A DNA stretch of 39,781 nucleotides, taken from the NCBI GenBank assembly GCA_050942995.1, contig JBMNOI010000016.1:1-39781 (forward strand). Reading direction: 5' to 3'. Each line of letters opens with the position of its first letter. Positions within the stretch are counted from its first letter, which is position 1. This stretch comes from JBMNOI01 sp050942995 (GTDB lineage: Bacteria; Chloroflexota; Anaerolineae; UBA1429). A model generated the notes under the pieces. That model searched no databases and was not told where the DNA came from. It saw only the letters and a program-made list of their open reading frames with translations. The translations under genes and the position numbers were made by a program. Shown one piece after another: positions 23,655 through 31,159 of this stretch.

Positions 23655-24530
23655 ATGCTGGGAGTTCTGGTCGGGTTGCTGTGCGCGGCGAGCTGGGCCA
23701 GCGGATCGATTCTGATGCGCGACCTGGCCCGCAAGCTGGACCCCTTTACACTGAATGCGCCACGGTCTCTGGTGGGCGGCCTGGCGGCGCTGGCCATCAC
23801 GCTGTTTACGGGACGCGCAGAGGGCTATCAGGCGATTACACCGGACAAGCTCTTTTTTATGTTGATCAGTATGGGGATCGGCGGCTGCATCGGCGATTCG
23901 TTCTACACCATCAGCCTGGGCCGTATCGGAGTGGCACGCGCCTTTCCGGTGGCCAATACCTATCCGGCGCTCACTCTGTTGCTGGGGCTGGCCTTTTTGC
24001 AGGAACAATTCGACCCGCGCATGGCGGCCGGATTGGTCTTTGTCATCGCCGGGGTGATCGTTATCAGCCGAACCCGACACGCCGATACTACGGGGACGGC
24101 GGCCCCCGGGGTGCAAACGGGCATCCCGTTCGCCCTGATCGCCTCGGTCTGCTGGGCCGCTTCGATGATTTTGGTCGCCCCCGGCATCGACGGGCTCGAT
24201 TCCATCATGGTCGCGTCGATCCGTGTGCCGGCGCTGTCTCTGGTGTTGTGGGGCGTGGTGGCGACGCGTAAGACGTTCCCCCGGCTGCGGACGCTCTCCC
24301 GGCGTGAGTGGTTGATCATCGTGGCCGGCGGATTGATCGGCTGGGGATTGGGTAGCGTGCTGTTCGTTATGGCGGTGAGCATGCTGGGCCCCACGCGGGC
24401 GGCGATTCTGACTTCGACATCTCCGTTCTTTGCCCTGCCGTTGAGTGCCATCTTTTTGCGCGAAAAGGTCGGCCCGAGAGTGCTGATGGGAACGGTCCTG
24501 ACGGTGGCGGGGGTGATTCTGGTATCCTGA
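23655..24530 (+). CDS. EamA/DMT-family transporter
   Basis: A 291-residue membrane protein with two EamA repeats of about five helices each, the drug/metabolite transporter layout of ten TM segments. The first half starts LGVLVGLLCAASWASGSIL and the second IPFALIASVCWAASMILV, both with the W-A-S signature near the start of helix 1. ATG 23655 lies 4 bases after the PHP gene stop with GAGG in that gene's end. DMT carriers export or import small metabolites such as amino acids or nucleotides; substrate and direction are not readable. Co-transcription with the PHP protein suggests a shared substrate or pathway. Confidence 0.87.
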   Translation: MLGVLVGLLCAASWASGSILMRDLARKLDPFTLNAPRSLVGGLAALAITLFTGRAEGYQAITPDKLFFMLISMGIGGCIGDSFYTISLGRIGVARAFPVANTYPALTLLLGLAFLQEQFDPRMAAGLVFVIAGVIVISRTRHADTTGTAAPGVQTGIPFALIASVCWAASMILVAPGIDGLDSIMVASIRVPALSLVLWGVVATRKTFPRLRTLSRREWLIIVAGGLIGWGLGSVLFVMAVSMLGPTRAAILTSTSPFFALPLSAIFLREKVGPRVLMGTVLTVAGVILVS

Positions 24531-24581
24531 TGCGGCGAGAGCGTATCTCGTTACGACGACAAAAGAACCGGGAGGCAAGAC

Positions 24582-25886
24582 ATGGCAGAGAGGCCGAATG
24601 TGCTGGTGTTCTTTACCGATCAACAACGCTGGGATACCGTGGGCTGTTACGGCAACCCCATGGGCCTCACCCCCAACCTGGACCGTCTGGCCGATGAGGG
24701 CGTGCGATTTGATCTGGCGTTTACCGCCCAGCCGGTATGTGGCCCGGCCCGCGCCTGCCTGCAGACGGGGCTTTATCCCACCGTCACCGGCTGTTTTCGG
24801 AACGGCATCCCCTTGCCGGAGGATGCTGTCACGCTGGCGCACCACTTTTCCGGTGCCGGCTATGAGGTGGGCTATATCGGCAAGTGGCATCTGGCGGGCA
24901 CGAGGGATCGGCCGGTGCCGCCGTCGCGGCGTGGCGGCTATGATGATTACTGGCTGGCCGCCGATCTGCTCGAATTCACCTCTTCGCCCTACGGCGGGGG
25001 GTACTTTGACGCGGATGGGCGCATGGTCGAGTTCGAGGGCTATCGGGTGGATTCTCAAACCGACCATGTGCTGGAATACCTGAAAACCCGTCGTGACGAA
25101 CGCCCCTTTTTCCTCTTTGTGTCATATCTGGAGCCCCACCATCAGAACGATCTGAACCGCTATGTGGCGCCAAAGGGATACGCCGAGAGATATCGAGACG
25201 GCGTGGTGCCCGGCGACTTGATCGGCCACGAAGGGGATTGGCCGGAGAATTTACCCGAATATTACGGTATCTGCGCCAGCCTGGACGAGAATCTGGGGCG
25301 GGTGGTGGCCGAGCTGGAGCGGCAGGGGGAGCTGGATCGTACTCTCATCGTTTTCACCAGCGATCACGGCACCCATTTTCGTACACGCAATGCCGAGTAC
25401 AAGCGTTCGTGCCACGAGGCATCCATTCGCATTCCGATGATCCTTCGTGGCCCGGGATTCGAGGGCGGGCAGGTGGTGGATGAGCTGGTGAGCCTCGTCG
25501 ATCTGCCCCCGACGCTACTCGGTGCCGCCGGAATCTCTGCTCCCGCCGAGTTTCAGGGGCATGACATGGGGGCACTGGTGCGGGGAGATGCGATTTCGTG
25601 GCCCGACGATGTGTATGTGCAGATCAGTGAGTCGCAGGTCGGGCGGGCCGTACGCACGCGACGATGGAAATATGGGGTAGACGCTCCCGATCTCGACGGC
25701 AACGCCGATGCGGCCAGTTCCGAGTATGTGGAGCAATATCTCTACGACCTGGGAAACGACCCGCACGAGCAGAATAACCTGGTGGGGGATTCTACATACA
25801 GGGCGGTGGTCGATGAACTGGCCGAGCGCCTGATGCAGCGCATGGTGGCGGTAGGGGAACCACCGGCACGGATTGTGCGGCGCTGA
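24582..25886 (+). CDS. Arylsulfatase-family sulfatase without signal peptide
   Basis: A 434-residue type I sulfatase. The formylglycine motif is C53-G-P-A-R57 (C-x-P-x-R), which needs conversion by FGE or anSME before activity. Other family landmarks are VLVFFTDQQRWD (8-18), PNLDRLADEG, GYIGKWHLAG and TSDHGTHF, giving metal and sulfate contacts. The size fits small sulfatases. It begins at ATG 24582 behind GGGAGG and has no signal peptide, so it is predicted cytoplasmic and would act on a small, imported sulfated compound rather than a polysaccharide. No sulfatase-maturase gene is in the window. It follows the EamA gene by 51 bases. Confidence 0.9.
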   Translation: MAERPNVLVFFTDQQRWDTVGCYGNPMGLTPNLDRLADEGVRFDLAFTAQPVCGPARACLQTGLYPTVTGCFRNGIPLPEDAVTLAHHFSGAGYEVGYIGKWHLAGTRDRPVPPSRRGGYDDYWLAADLLEFTSSPYGGGYFDADGRMVEFEGYRVDSQTDHVLEYLKTRRDERPFFLFVSYLEPHHQNDLNRYVAPKGYAERYRDGVVPGDLIGHEGDWPENLPEYYGICASLDENLGRVVAELERQGELDRTLIVFTSDHGTHFRTRNAEYKRSCHEASIRIPMILRGPGFEGGQVVDELVSLVDLPPTLLGAAGISAPAEFQGHDMGALVRGDAISWPDDVYVQISESQVGRAVRTRRWKYGVDAPDLDGNADAASSEYVEQYLYDLGNDPHEQNNLVGDSTYRAVVDELAERLMQRMVAVGEPPARIVRR

Positions 25887-25918
25887 GGCGCGCGCTCGAG
25901 CAGGGGCCCAAACACGCT

Positions 25919-25943
25919 CTGGAGCATAGTTTTGCTGCTCCAG
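25919..25943 (+). terminator. Hairpin after the sulfatase gene
   Basis: CTGGAGCA (25919-25926) pairs with TGCTCCAG (25936-25943) over a 9-base loop that contains TTTT. No T tract follows, so it is only a candidate terminator. It ends 10 bases before the V-ATPase promoter. Confidence 0.4.
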
Positions 25944-25952
25944 AAGCTATAC

Positions 25953-25981
25953 TTGACGGTCGGAGCCGTGTGGCCTACGAT
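25953..25981 (+). promoter_or_regulatory. Promoter of the V/A-type ATPase operon
   Basis: TTGACG (25953-25958), a 17-base spacer and TACGAT (25976-25981). The transcript would start near 25988, giving a leader of about 255 bases before the first gene. A second, weaker start (TAATAA near 26191) is possible but has a poor -35. Confidence 0.6.
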
Positions 25982-26081
25982 TATGATATCGGCACTAGAG
26001 CGATACGAACATATTCGGATCAATGCATCGATCCTGTGTCGCGGCCCGTCGCGGGGCGGTTTCAAGGTACGATATCCTTGT

Positions 26082-26165
26082 GTCGCTCGATTCCCAGACG
26101 TCGTTTCTCCGGCGGTGAGGGCGGTCAAACGCACGAGAACCGAGGAGAGCGACGTTCTTTTTTTT
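26082..26165 (+). promoter_or_regulatory. Attenuator-like element in the V/A-ATPase leader
   Basis: Eight consecutive T residues (26158-26165) follow directly after a possible stem. The 3' arm GGAGAGCGAC (26144-26153) can pair with GTCG..TCTCC (26100-26110) or with GTCGCTC (26082-26088, pairing with 26147-26153); a short AGAAC/GTTCT stem (26136-26140 with 26154-26158) is a third option. Competing stems ahead of a T run in a leader are what an attenuator looks like, but the stems are moderate. Confidence 0.4.
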
Positions 26166-26245
26166 GCGTTCAGGCGACATGGGACTACCATTAATAAATC
26201 GGATCAGACCTGTCTCGATGGGTGGGAAGCGGTATGGAGTCGTTG

Positions 26246-26599
26246 ATGCAGAACGATCGAAGAGCAGAGCGGGTTAACGAGGGAGCACTTCAAGAGGTGC
26301 TGGCCATTGAGCGGCAGGCGGAGGGCATTGTGCGTGACGCCGAGGCCGAGGCCGAGCGTATTCTGGAGACCGCCCGCCAGCATGTGCAAGAGATGACCCA
26401 AAAGGCTCGGGATGATGCCGAGGCGCAGGCCCAACGTCTGCTGGACGAGGGCCTGGCCGAGATTGAACGCAGGAGCCAGGAGATCGATGAGCAGGCGCAG
26501 CGTCGTGCCGAACAATGGGCGGCGCGGGCGCAGGCCCACCTGGATGATACAGTTGCCTATCTCCTGGATGTGATTACCCGTTGTGAAATGGATCAATGA
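26246..26599 (+). CDS. V/A-type ATPase subunit G/H (peripheral stalk)
   Basis: A 117-residue highly charged protein, mostly one coiled coil rich in Ala, Glu, Arg and Gln (AEAEAERILETARQHV, then AEAQAQRLLDEGLAEIERR), matching the H/G peripheral-stalk subunit that pairs with subunit E. ATG 26246 is preferred because GGAG lies 6 bases upstream; ATG 26234 or GTG 26222 would add 4-8 residues. It is the first gene of the operon. Its stop overlaps the start of the subunit C gene by 4 bases (ATGA). Confidence 0.82.
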   Translation: MQNDRRAERVNEGALQEVLAIERQAEGIVRDAEAEAERILETARQHVQEMTQKARDDAEAQAQRLLDEGLAEIERRSQEIDEQAQRRAEQWAARAQAHLDDTVAYLLDVITRCEMDQ

Positions 26600-27675
26600 T
26601 GGCCGGTGGATTGAGTGTGCTGCGCTATGCGGGGGCCAATGCGCGAGTCAGAGGGCTCTACTCGCACCTGCTGGATGAGCCCACATGGCGACATTTGCGG
26701 CTCAGCCAGGATCCGCAGGTGATGCTGGAGGCGCTCAAGGCGACGGCCTATGGCGGCTTGATCGATGTGCAGCGGGTAGGATTCCCGGGCGCGGAGGATC
26801 TGGAGCGACGGCTGTGGGGCCGCGCGGCCCTGAATTGCCGACGGGTGATGACTTTTGTGGATGGCCCTCCCCGGCAACTCTTTTTGGTATGGTGGCAGCA
26901 TTTCGAGCTGGAAAACCTCAAGGCGCTGTTTCGTGGCCTGGATCAGAATATGGAGCCCGAGCAGATTCGCCGTCTGTTGATCCCCCTGGGTGGCTACTCG
27001 ACGCTTCCCTGGCAGGCATTGCTCAATGAGCGTTCGGTGCGGGGGCTAATCGACCGGCTTGCGAATACCCACTATATCAACCCGTTGCGTGCGGCCTATC
27101 CGCTCTATCAGCGAGAGCGCTCGCTTTTTGCGCTCGAGGTCGCTATGGATATTCGCTACTATCGCGATTTGGCCCGGGCGATCGAGGCGCTGGGGGGGAG
27201 CGACCGCGAGCAGGCGCGGCGGGTGATCGGAACCCGGCTGGATATGCTCAATATCCTGTGGGCCTTTCGATATCGACTGTACCATGAGCTTTCGGTCGAG
27301 GAGATCGTCAACTATACGCTGTGGCATACCATACGTACCGATGCCGATCTGGTGCGCGAGATCGCTCTGGGCGCCGAGCCGGCCTATATCCTGCAGCGCG
27401 TCTGGGGTGGGCGGGCATTCGACGCGGAGGATCTGGCCGACCTGAGGGCGGACGATGCGCGCATGTTGCCGCGTCTGGAGATGTTGTTGGAGCGATACTG
27501 GTGGCAACTGGCCCGGCGCGAGTCGTCAGGCTACCCATTCACTCTGGGGGCTTTGCTGGGGTATGTTGTGCTTCAGGAGATCGAGGTGTTGGACCTCATC
27601 ACTCTGCTGGAGGCCAAGATCATGGGGTGGCCCCCTGAGCGCACCGCAGAGTATCTGATACGAAGCGAGGAATAG
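26596..27675 (+). CDS. V/A-type ATPase subunit C (central stalk-ring connector)
   Basis: A 359-residue alpha-helical protein of the vATP-synt_AC39/subunit C family. It forms the funnel linking the central rotor (D/F) to the membrane ring. Family features are the early YAGANARVRGLYSHLL segment, the FELENLKALFRGL helix, and the late LGALLGYVVLQEIEVLDL, ITLLEAKIMG segment; the LE-N-LK and E-R-I-like helix pattern is diagnostic. Length is as usual (about 330-360). The start overlaps the previous gene by 4 bases, and the stop is 3 bases before subunit I. Here C precedes I rather than following E, a different order from the Thermus-type operon. Confidence 0.88.
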   Translation: MMAGGLSVLRYAGANARVRGLYSHLLDEPTWRHLRLSQDPQVMLEALKATAYGGLIDVQRVGFPGAEDLERRLWGRAALNCRRVMTFVDGPPRQLFLVWWQHFELENLKALFRGLDQNMEPEQIRRLLIPLGGYSTLPWQALLNERSVRGLIDRLANTHYINPLRAAYPLYQRERSLFALEVAMDIRYYRDLARAIEALGGSDREQARRVIGTRLDMLNILWAFRYRLYHELSVEEIVNYTLWHTIRTDADLVREIALGAEPAYILQRVWGGRAFDAEDLADLRADDARMLPRLEMLLERYWWQLARRESSGYPFTLGALLGYVVLQEIEVLDLITLLEAKIMGWPPERTAEYLIRSEE

Positions 27676-27678
27676 TAA

Positions 27679-29670
27679 ATGTTTATTCCTGCTGAAATGT
27701 CCGAAGTCGAAATATTCGTATACGAGAACGACGTCCATAACGTCGCCCAGACGGTGGCTCAGATGGGCGTGATGCATCTGCTGGATGTGAACACCCTGGG
27801 AAAGTGGGCCGAGGGTGTGGGCACCGAGTGGCCCGGGCGCGTGAGCGCCTACGCCAACCAGGAGCGGCGGGTGCGCGAGATGCTGGCCCAGCTCGGTATC
27901 GAAGAGCTCTACTATCCCTGTGAAGGGCGCGTAAGCCCGTCGGAGGATATCTCCGAGATCGAAAAAGAGCTGCAAGAGATCGAGACCGAGACGCACAATC
28001 TGCGCGAGCGCGAGGCCGATCTGCGGCGCGAATGCGAGCACTGGGATCTCGTCTCGCGCTCCATGGAGACTCTGGCGCCTCTTTCGGTGACGATGGACGA
28101 GCTGCGCCAGCCCGAGTATCTGCACATGGTGGTGGGGACCATTCCGGTGGAGAACCTGGCGAGGCTGGAGGCCAGTCTGTTCCGCATTCCCTATTCGATT
28201 ATCCCCGTGCACCGCTACAATGGTCGCGTGCTGGTATTTGCTTTTTGCGCGCAGGAGCATTCGCCGATTCTGGATCGCGCGCTGGAGAGCGCCTTTCTGG
28301 AGACGCTGCAGATTCCCGAAGAGTTTACCGGAACCCCGCGAGAGGCTCTGACTCAGGTATACCAGCGATTGACGGAGGCTCAAGAAGCGCTAGAGCAGGT
28401 GGAAGACGAGCGTGCGCAGATAGCGCAAGATCTGGCGCCGCGCCTGCTCATGTTGCTGACGCGCATTCGTCGCAACCAGGCTATTGCTGAGGCGATGGCC
28501 CATTTCGGTCATCGTGGGCGGGTGTTCCTTATCGCCGGCTGGGTGCCCAAAGATCGGGTGCAGGAGCTGCGCATTGCGGTCGAGTCGGCCACCGAGGGGC
28601 GGGTTACGTTCGATGAGAATTCGCCCTATGCGCCGGGCAATCAGCGGGTGCCTACTTTGCTCAGGCATTCGCCGCTGCTGCGGCCTGTGGAACAACTGGT
28701 TTCTACCTACGGTGTGCCCGGTTACCAGGAGCTGGACCCCACACTGCTGGTGGGCATCACATTTACGTTGATGTTCGGCATCATGTTCGGCGATCTGGGG
28801 CACGGACTGGTGTTGATGCTCCTGGGCGCGTTACTGGCCGCCCGCGTTATACCCACGGCAGCCGCCCGGGCACCCGTGGGACTGATTCTGCTGGGCTGTG
28901 GATTCTGGTCCGGCGTGTTTGGTGTGCTATACGGCAGCTTTTTCGGCATGGAGGAGGTGATTCCCACCCTGTGGCTACGCCCGATGAACGATATCCTCAC
29001 GTTATTGGGGGCATCGGTGGTGCTGGGCGTCGTCATCCTCAATATCGGCTTTATCTTTCGTCTGCTTACGGCGGCGCGTCAGCGCGATCTGCGGTCGGCT
29101 ATTTTTGACAAGAACGGTGTTGCCGGACTGGGGCTCTACTGGGGGTTGGGAGGCATCATCCTCTCCGTCGCGCTGGGGCGTGGGATTCCCACCGGCCTCT
29201 ATATCTGGGTGGCGCTGGCTATTCTGGCGTTATTCTTTGCCGAGCCCCTGACCAACCTGATCAAGCGACAACGGCCCCTGTTTCACGGCAGTGGCATGGA
29301 GATAGCGGTGCAATCCTTCTTTGAGCTGTTCGAGGCGTTGATCAGCTATGTGAGCAATACGTTGTCGTACGTGCGGCTGGGGGCGTTCGCCGTGGCCCAT
29401 GTGGGCCTGAGCATGGTGGTGTTCCTGATCGCCGACATGGTGTCCACCGGTCCCGCCGGAGGTTTGATCAGCGGGCTGGTCGTGGTGATCGGTAATCTGG
29501 CCATCATCCTGTTCGAGGGGTTGATCGTCGCCATCCAGACGCTGCGTCTGGAGTACTATGAGCTGTTTGGGAAATTCTTCAAGGGAGAGGGCGTTCCGTT
29601 CAAGCCGTTGACGTTGCCTGAGATGGAATGCCAACCTTATCAGAGAATCGAGGAAAGGAGCAGGGCCTGA
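27679..29670 (+). CDS. V/A-type ATPase subunit I (membrane stator)
   Basis: A 663-residue protein homologous to V-ATPase subunit a. The N-terminal ~350 residues are soluble, with coiled coils at about 90-125 (EIEKELQEIETETH) and 225-260; these form the peripheral-stalk platform. The C-terminal ~310 residues carry about seven to eight TM helices, beginning with LDPTLLVGITFTLMFGIMFGDLGHG, the family's characteristic P-T-x-L-x-x-P/FG-x-MFGDxGxG region. The late helix NTLSYVRLGAFAVAH holds the Arg needed for proton translocation opposite the ring Glu. Its stop overlaps the next start by one base (TGATG). Confidence 0.92.
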   Translation: MFIPAEMSEVEIFVYENDVHNVAQTVAQMGVMHLLDVNTLGKWAEGVGTEWPGRVSAYANQERRVREMLAQLGIEELYYPCEGRVSPSEDISEIEKELQEIETETHNLREREADLRRECEHWDLVSRSMETLAPLSVTMDELRQPEYLHMVVGTIPVENLARLEASLFRIPYSIIPVHRYNGRVLVFAFCAQEHSPILDRALESAFLETLQIPEEFTGTPREALTQVYQRLTEAQEALEQVEDERAQIAQDLAPRLLMLLTRIRRNQAIAEAMAHFGHRGRVFLIAGWVPKDRVQELRIAVESATEGRVTFDENSPYAPGNQRVPTLLRHSPLLRPVEQLVSTYGVPGYQELDPTLLVGITFTLMFGIMFGDLGHGLVLMLLGALLAARVIPTAAARAPVGLILLGCGFWSGVFGVLYGSFFGMEEVIPTLWLRPMNDILTLLGASVVLGVVILNIGFIFRLLTAARQRDLRSAIFDKNGVAGLGLYWGLGGIILSVALGRGIPTGLYIWVALAILALFFAEPLTNLIKRQRPLFHGSGMEIAVQSFFELFEALISYVSNTLSYVRLGAFAVAHVGLSMVVFLIADMVSTGPAGGLISGLVVVIGNLAIILFEGLIVAIQTLRLEYYELFGKFFKGEGVPFKPLTLPEMECQPYQRIEERSRA

Positions 29671-30104
29671 TGAGCACCATCCTGCACGTTGTACCCGTCA
29701 TTGTCGCCATGGTGGTCGCTGCTCTGGTGTGGGCCGTGCGCAGCGCGGCGCACCCTGCGGCGGCGTTGCGTCGGCTGGTCGGAGGATTGTTGAGCCTTAA
29801 CGGCCTCGTCTTGTTGGTTTCGGTGGCGGTGATCCTCATCTCATTGAGCAGCCCCATGACGGTGCTGGCGCAGGAAGAGGCGGCGGCCGGCGGGACAACC
29901 TCGGGCGTGGCGCTGGGAGCTGCGCTGGCTACCGGACTGGCCTGTATCGGCGCCGGTATCGCCGTGGGCATTGCCGGTGCAGCCGCCATCGGCGGCATCA
30001 CCGAAAAGCCCGAGATTTTGGGACGCACGCTGATTTTTGTGGGTCTGGCCGAGGGTATCGCCATCTATGGGCTGATTATCTCGTTCATGATCCTCAGTCA
30101 ATAA
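29670..30104 (+). CDS. V/A-type ATPase subunit K (c-ring proteolipid) with N-terminal extension
   Basis: A 144-residue proteolipid. The core hairpin is residues about 78-142: helix 1 GVALGAALATGLACIGAGIA, loop GGITEKPE, and helix 2 with the ion-carrying Glu E128 in GLAEGIAIYG. The Na+-site Gln of helix 1 is absent and the residue after E128 is Gly rather than Ser/Thr, so H+ coupling is more likely. The first ~70 residues add two hydrophobic segments (about 4-23 and 36-60) ending in VLAQEEA, which could be a cleaved leader or two extra helices. ATG 29670 follows AAGGAG; the longer frame is not needed. It overlaps subunit I by one base. Confidence 0.88.
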   Translation: MSTILHVVPVIVAMVVAALVWAVRSAAHPAAALRRLVGGLLSLNGLVLLVSVAVILISLSSPMTVLAQEEAAAGGTTSGVALGAALATGLACIGAGIAVGIAGAAAIGGITEKPEILGRTLIFVGLAEGIAIYGLIISFMILSQ

Positions 30105-30190
30105 ACGGCCCGGCCCACTCGTGGCGCACGGCAGCCTGCATGACTGCGAGCCATTGAGGGGGGCGGCTTTTGCTGAAGGATGATACGACC

Positions 30191-30502
30191 ATGCGGATGT
30201 ACGTCATCGGTAATGAGGATGCGGTCCTCGGCTTTTCGCTGGTCGGAGTCGACGGCCGTGCGGTACGCAATGCATCGGACCTGAGCGCGACCCTGGATGC
30301 CTGTCTGAACGACGAGACCGTCGGCCTCTTGTTGATCACGGCCGATGTTTCGCCCTGGGCGCGTGAGCGTATCGATGAGCTCAAGGTTACCAGCACGTCT
30401 CCTCTTGTCGTCGAAATTCCGGGAGAGAACACGGGCACACGCTATGATTCGTTGACCGATTTCGTCCAACGAGCGATGGGCATTCAATTGGGGGGCGAGT
30501 GA
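30191..30502 (+). CDS. V/A-type ATPase subunit F (central stalk)
   Basis: A 103-residue small Rossmann-like protein that sits on the rotor next to subunit D. It starts MRMYVIGNEDAVLGFSLVGV, the typical opening of subunit F (I-G-[DN]-E-D-x-V-x-G-F-x-L-x-G), and continues with GLLLITADV and the family ending in a helix. ATG 30191 is used; a nearby ATG at 30197 would remove two residues. It is separated from subunit K by an 86-base gap, the widest in the operon, in which no promoter was seen. It overlaps subunit E by one base. Confidence 0.9.
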   Translation: MRMYVIGNEDAVLGFSLVGVDGRAVRNASDLSATLDACLNDETVGLLLITADVSPWARERIDELKVTSTSPLVVEIPGENTGTRYDSLTDFVQRAMGIQLGGE

Positions 30503-31158
30503 TGTCGACCACGATCGGTAGCGGGCTGGAAAGCTATCTCCATCGCCAGGCGCAAGAGCAGGCGATGAACATTATCGAGCAGGCCCGCAATGAGGCAGAC
30601 GAGATCGTCAGCCGGGTTGAGAATGAGATCGACGCTATGCGTCGACAGGCGCTGGATAACGCCCGGCGAACGGTGGATGATCAGCGTCGGCAGGCCATTG
30701 CCGAGGCGCGATTGCACGCCAATGAGATTCTTGTGTCTCGTGAAGAGGAGATCATTCATCGCGTATGGTGTGAGGTCGAGGCGGCGCTTCGAGGCGCGTG
30801 GAAGGAGCAGGACCGACGCCTTTCTCTGCGTTGCCTGATACGGGATGCGGCGGCCCAGTTGGACGGAGGCCCTCTGGTGGTGCATTGTGCCGAAGAGGAT
30901 AAAGCGCTCTTGCGCGAGATGCTACCCCAACTGCGGCGCGAACTGGGCGGTCATTACGGCGTCACCGACTTGCAGATGGTCGAAGAGCCGCTGTCCATCT
31001 GGGGCGGAGTGGTGGTTCAACGCACCGACACCCGCGAGTTGGTGGATAACTCGTTCAACGAACGGCTGGCTCTGGCGAAGCGGGTTCTGCGCGATGAGGT
31101 GTATCAGCGCCTCGCGGCAGACGAAAGCGAAACCCGGCCAGAGACGGAGGCAAGGTGA
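30502..31158 (+). CDS. V/A-type ATPase subunit E (peripheral stalk)
   Basis: A 218-residue peripheral-stalk subunit that dimerises with G/H. The N-terminal ~95 residues form a charged coiled coil (AQEQAMNIIEQARNEADEIV, AIAEARLHANEIL). The C-terminal ~115 residues are the globular head that meets subunit B, with GPLVVHCAEED and SIWGGVVVQRTD, a conserved GGhhh strand. The start ATG overlaps the preceding stop by one base and is preferred over GTG 30499. It ends one base before the A-subunit start. Confidence 0.9.
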   Translation: MSTTIGSGLESYLHRQAQEQAMNIIEQARNEADEIVSRVENEIDAMRRQALDNARRTVDDQRRQAIAEARLHANEILVSREEEIIHRVWCEVEAALRGAWKEQDRRLSLRCLIRDAAAQLDGGPLVVHCAEEDKALLREMLPQLRRELGGHYGVTDLQMVEEPLSIWGGVVVQRTDTRELVDNSFNERLALAKRVLRDEVYQRLAADESETRPETEAR

Positions 31159-31159
31159 T

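Noticed and set aside
23601..25067. Long (488-residue) open frame on the minus strand
   Set aside because: It is opposite the EamA and sulfatase genes and shows the same His/Gln/Arg-rich shadow composition.
30845..31159. Upstream extension of the ATPase A-subunit frame
   Set aside because: It overlaps the real subunit E gene in another frame; the A subunit family starts at the ATG at 31160.
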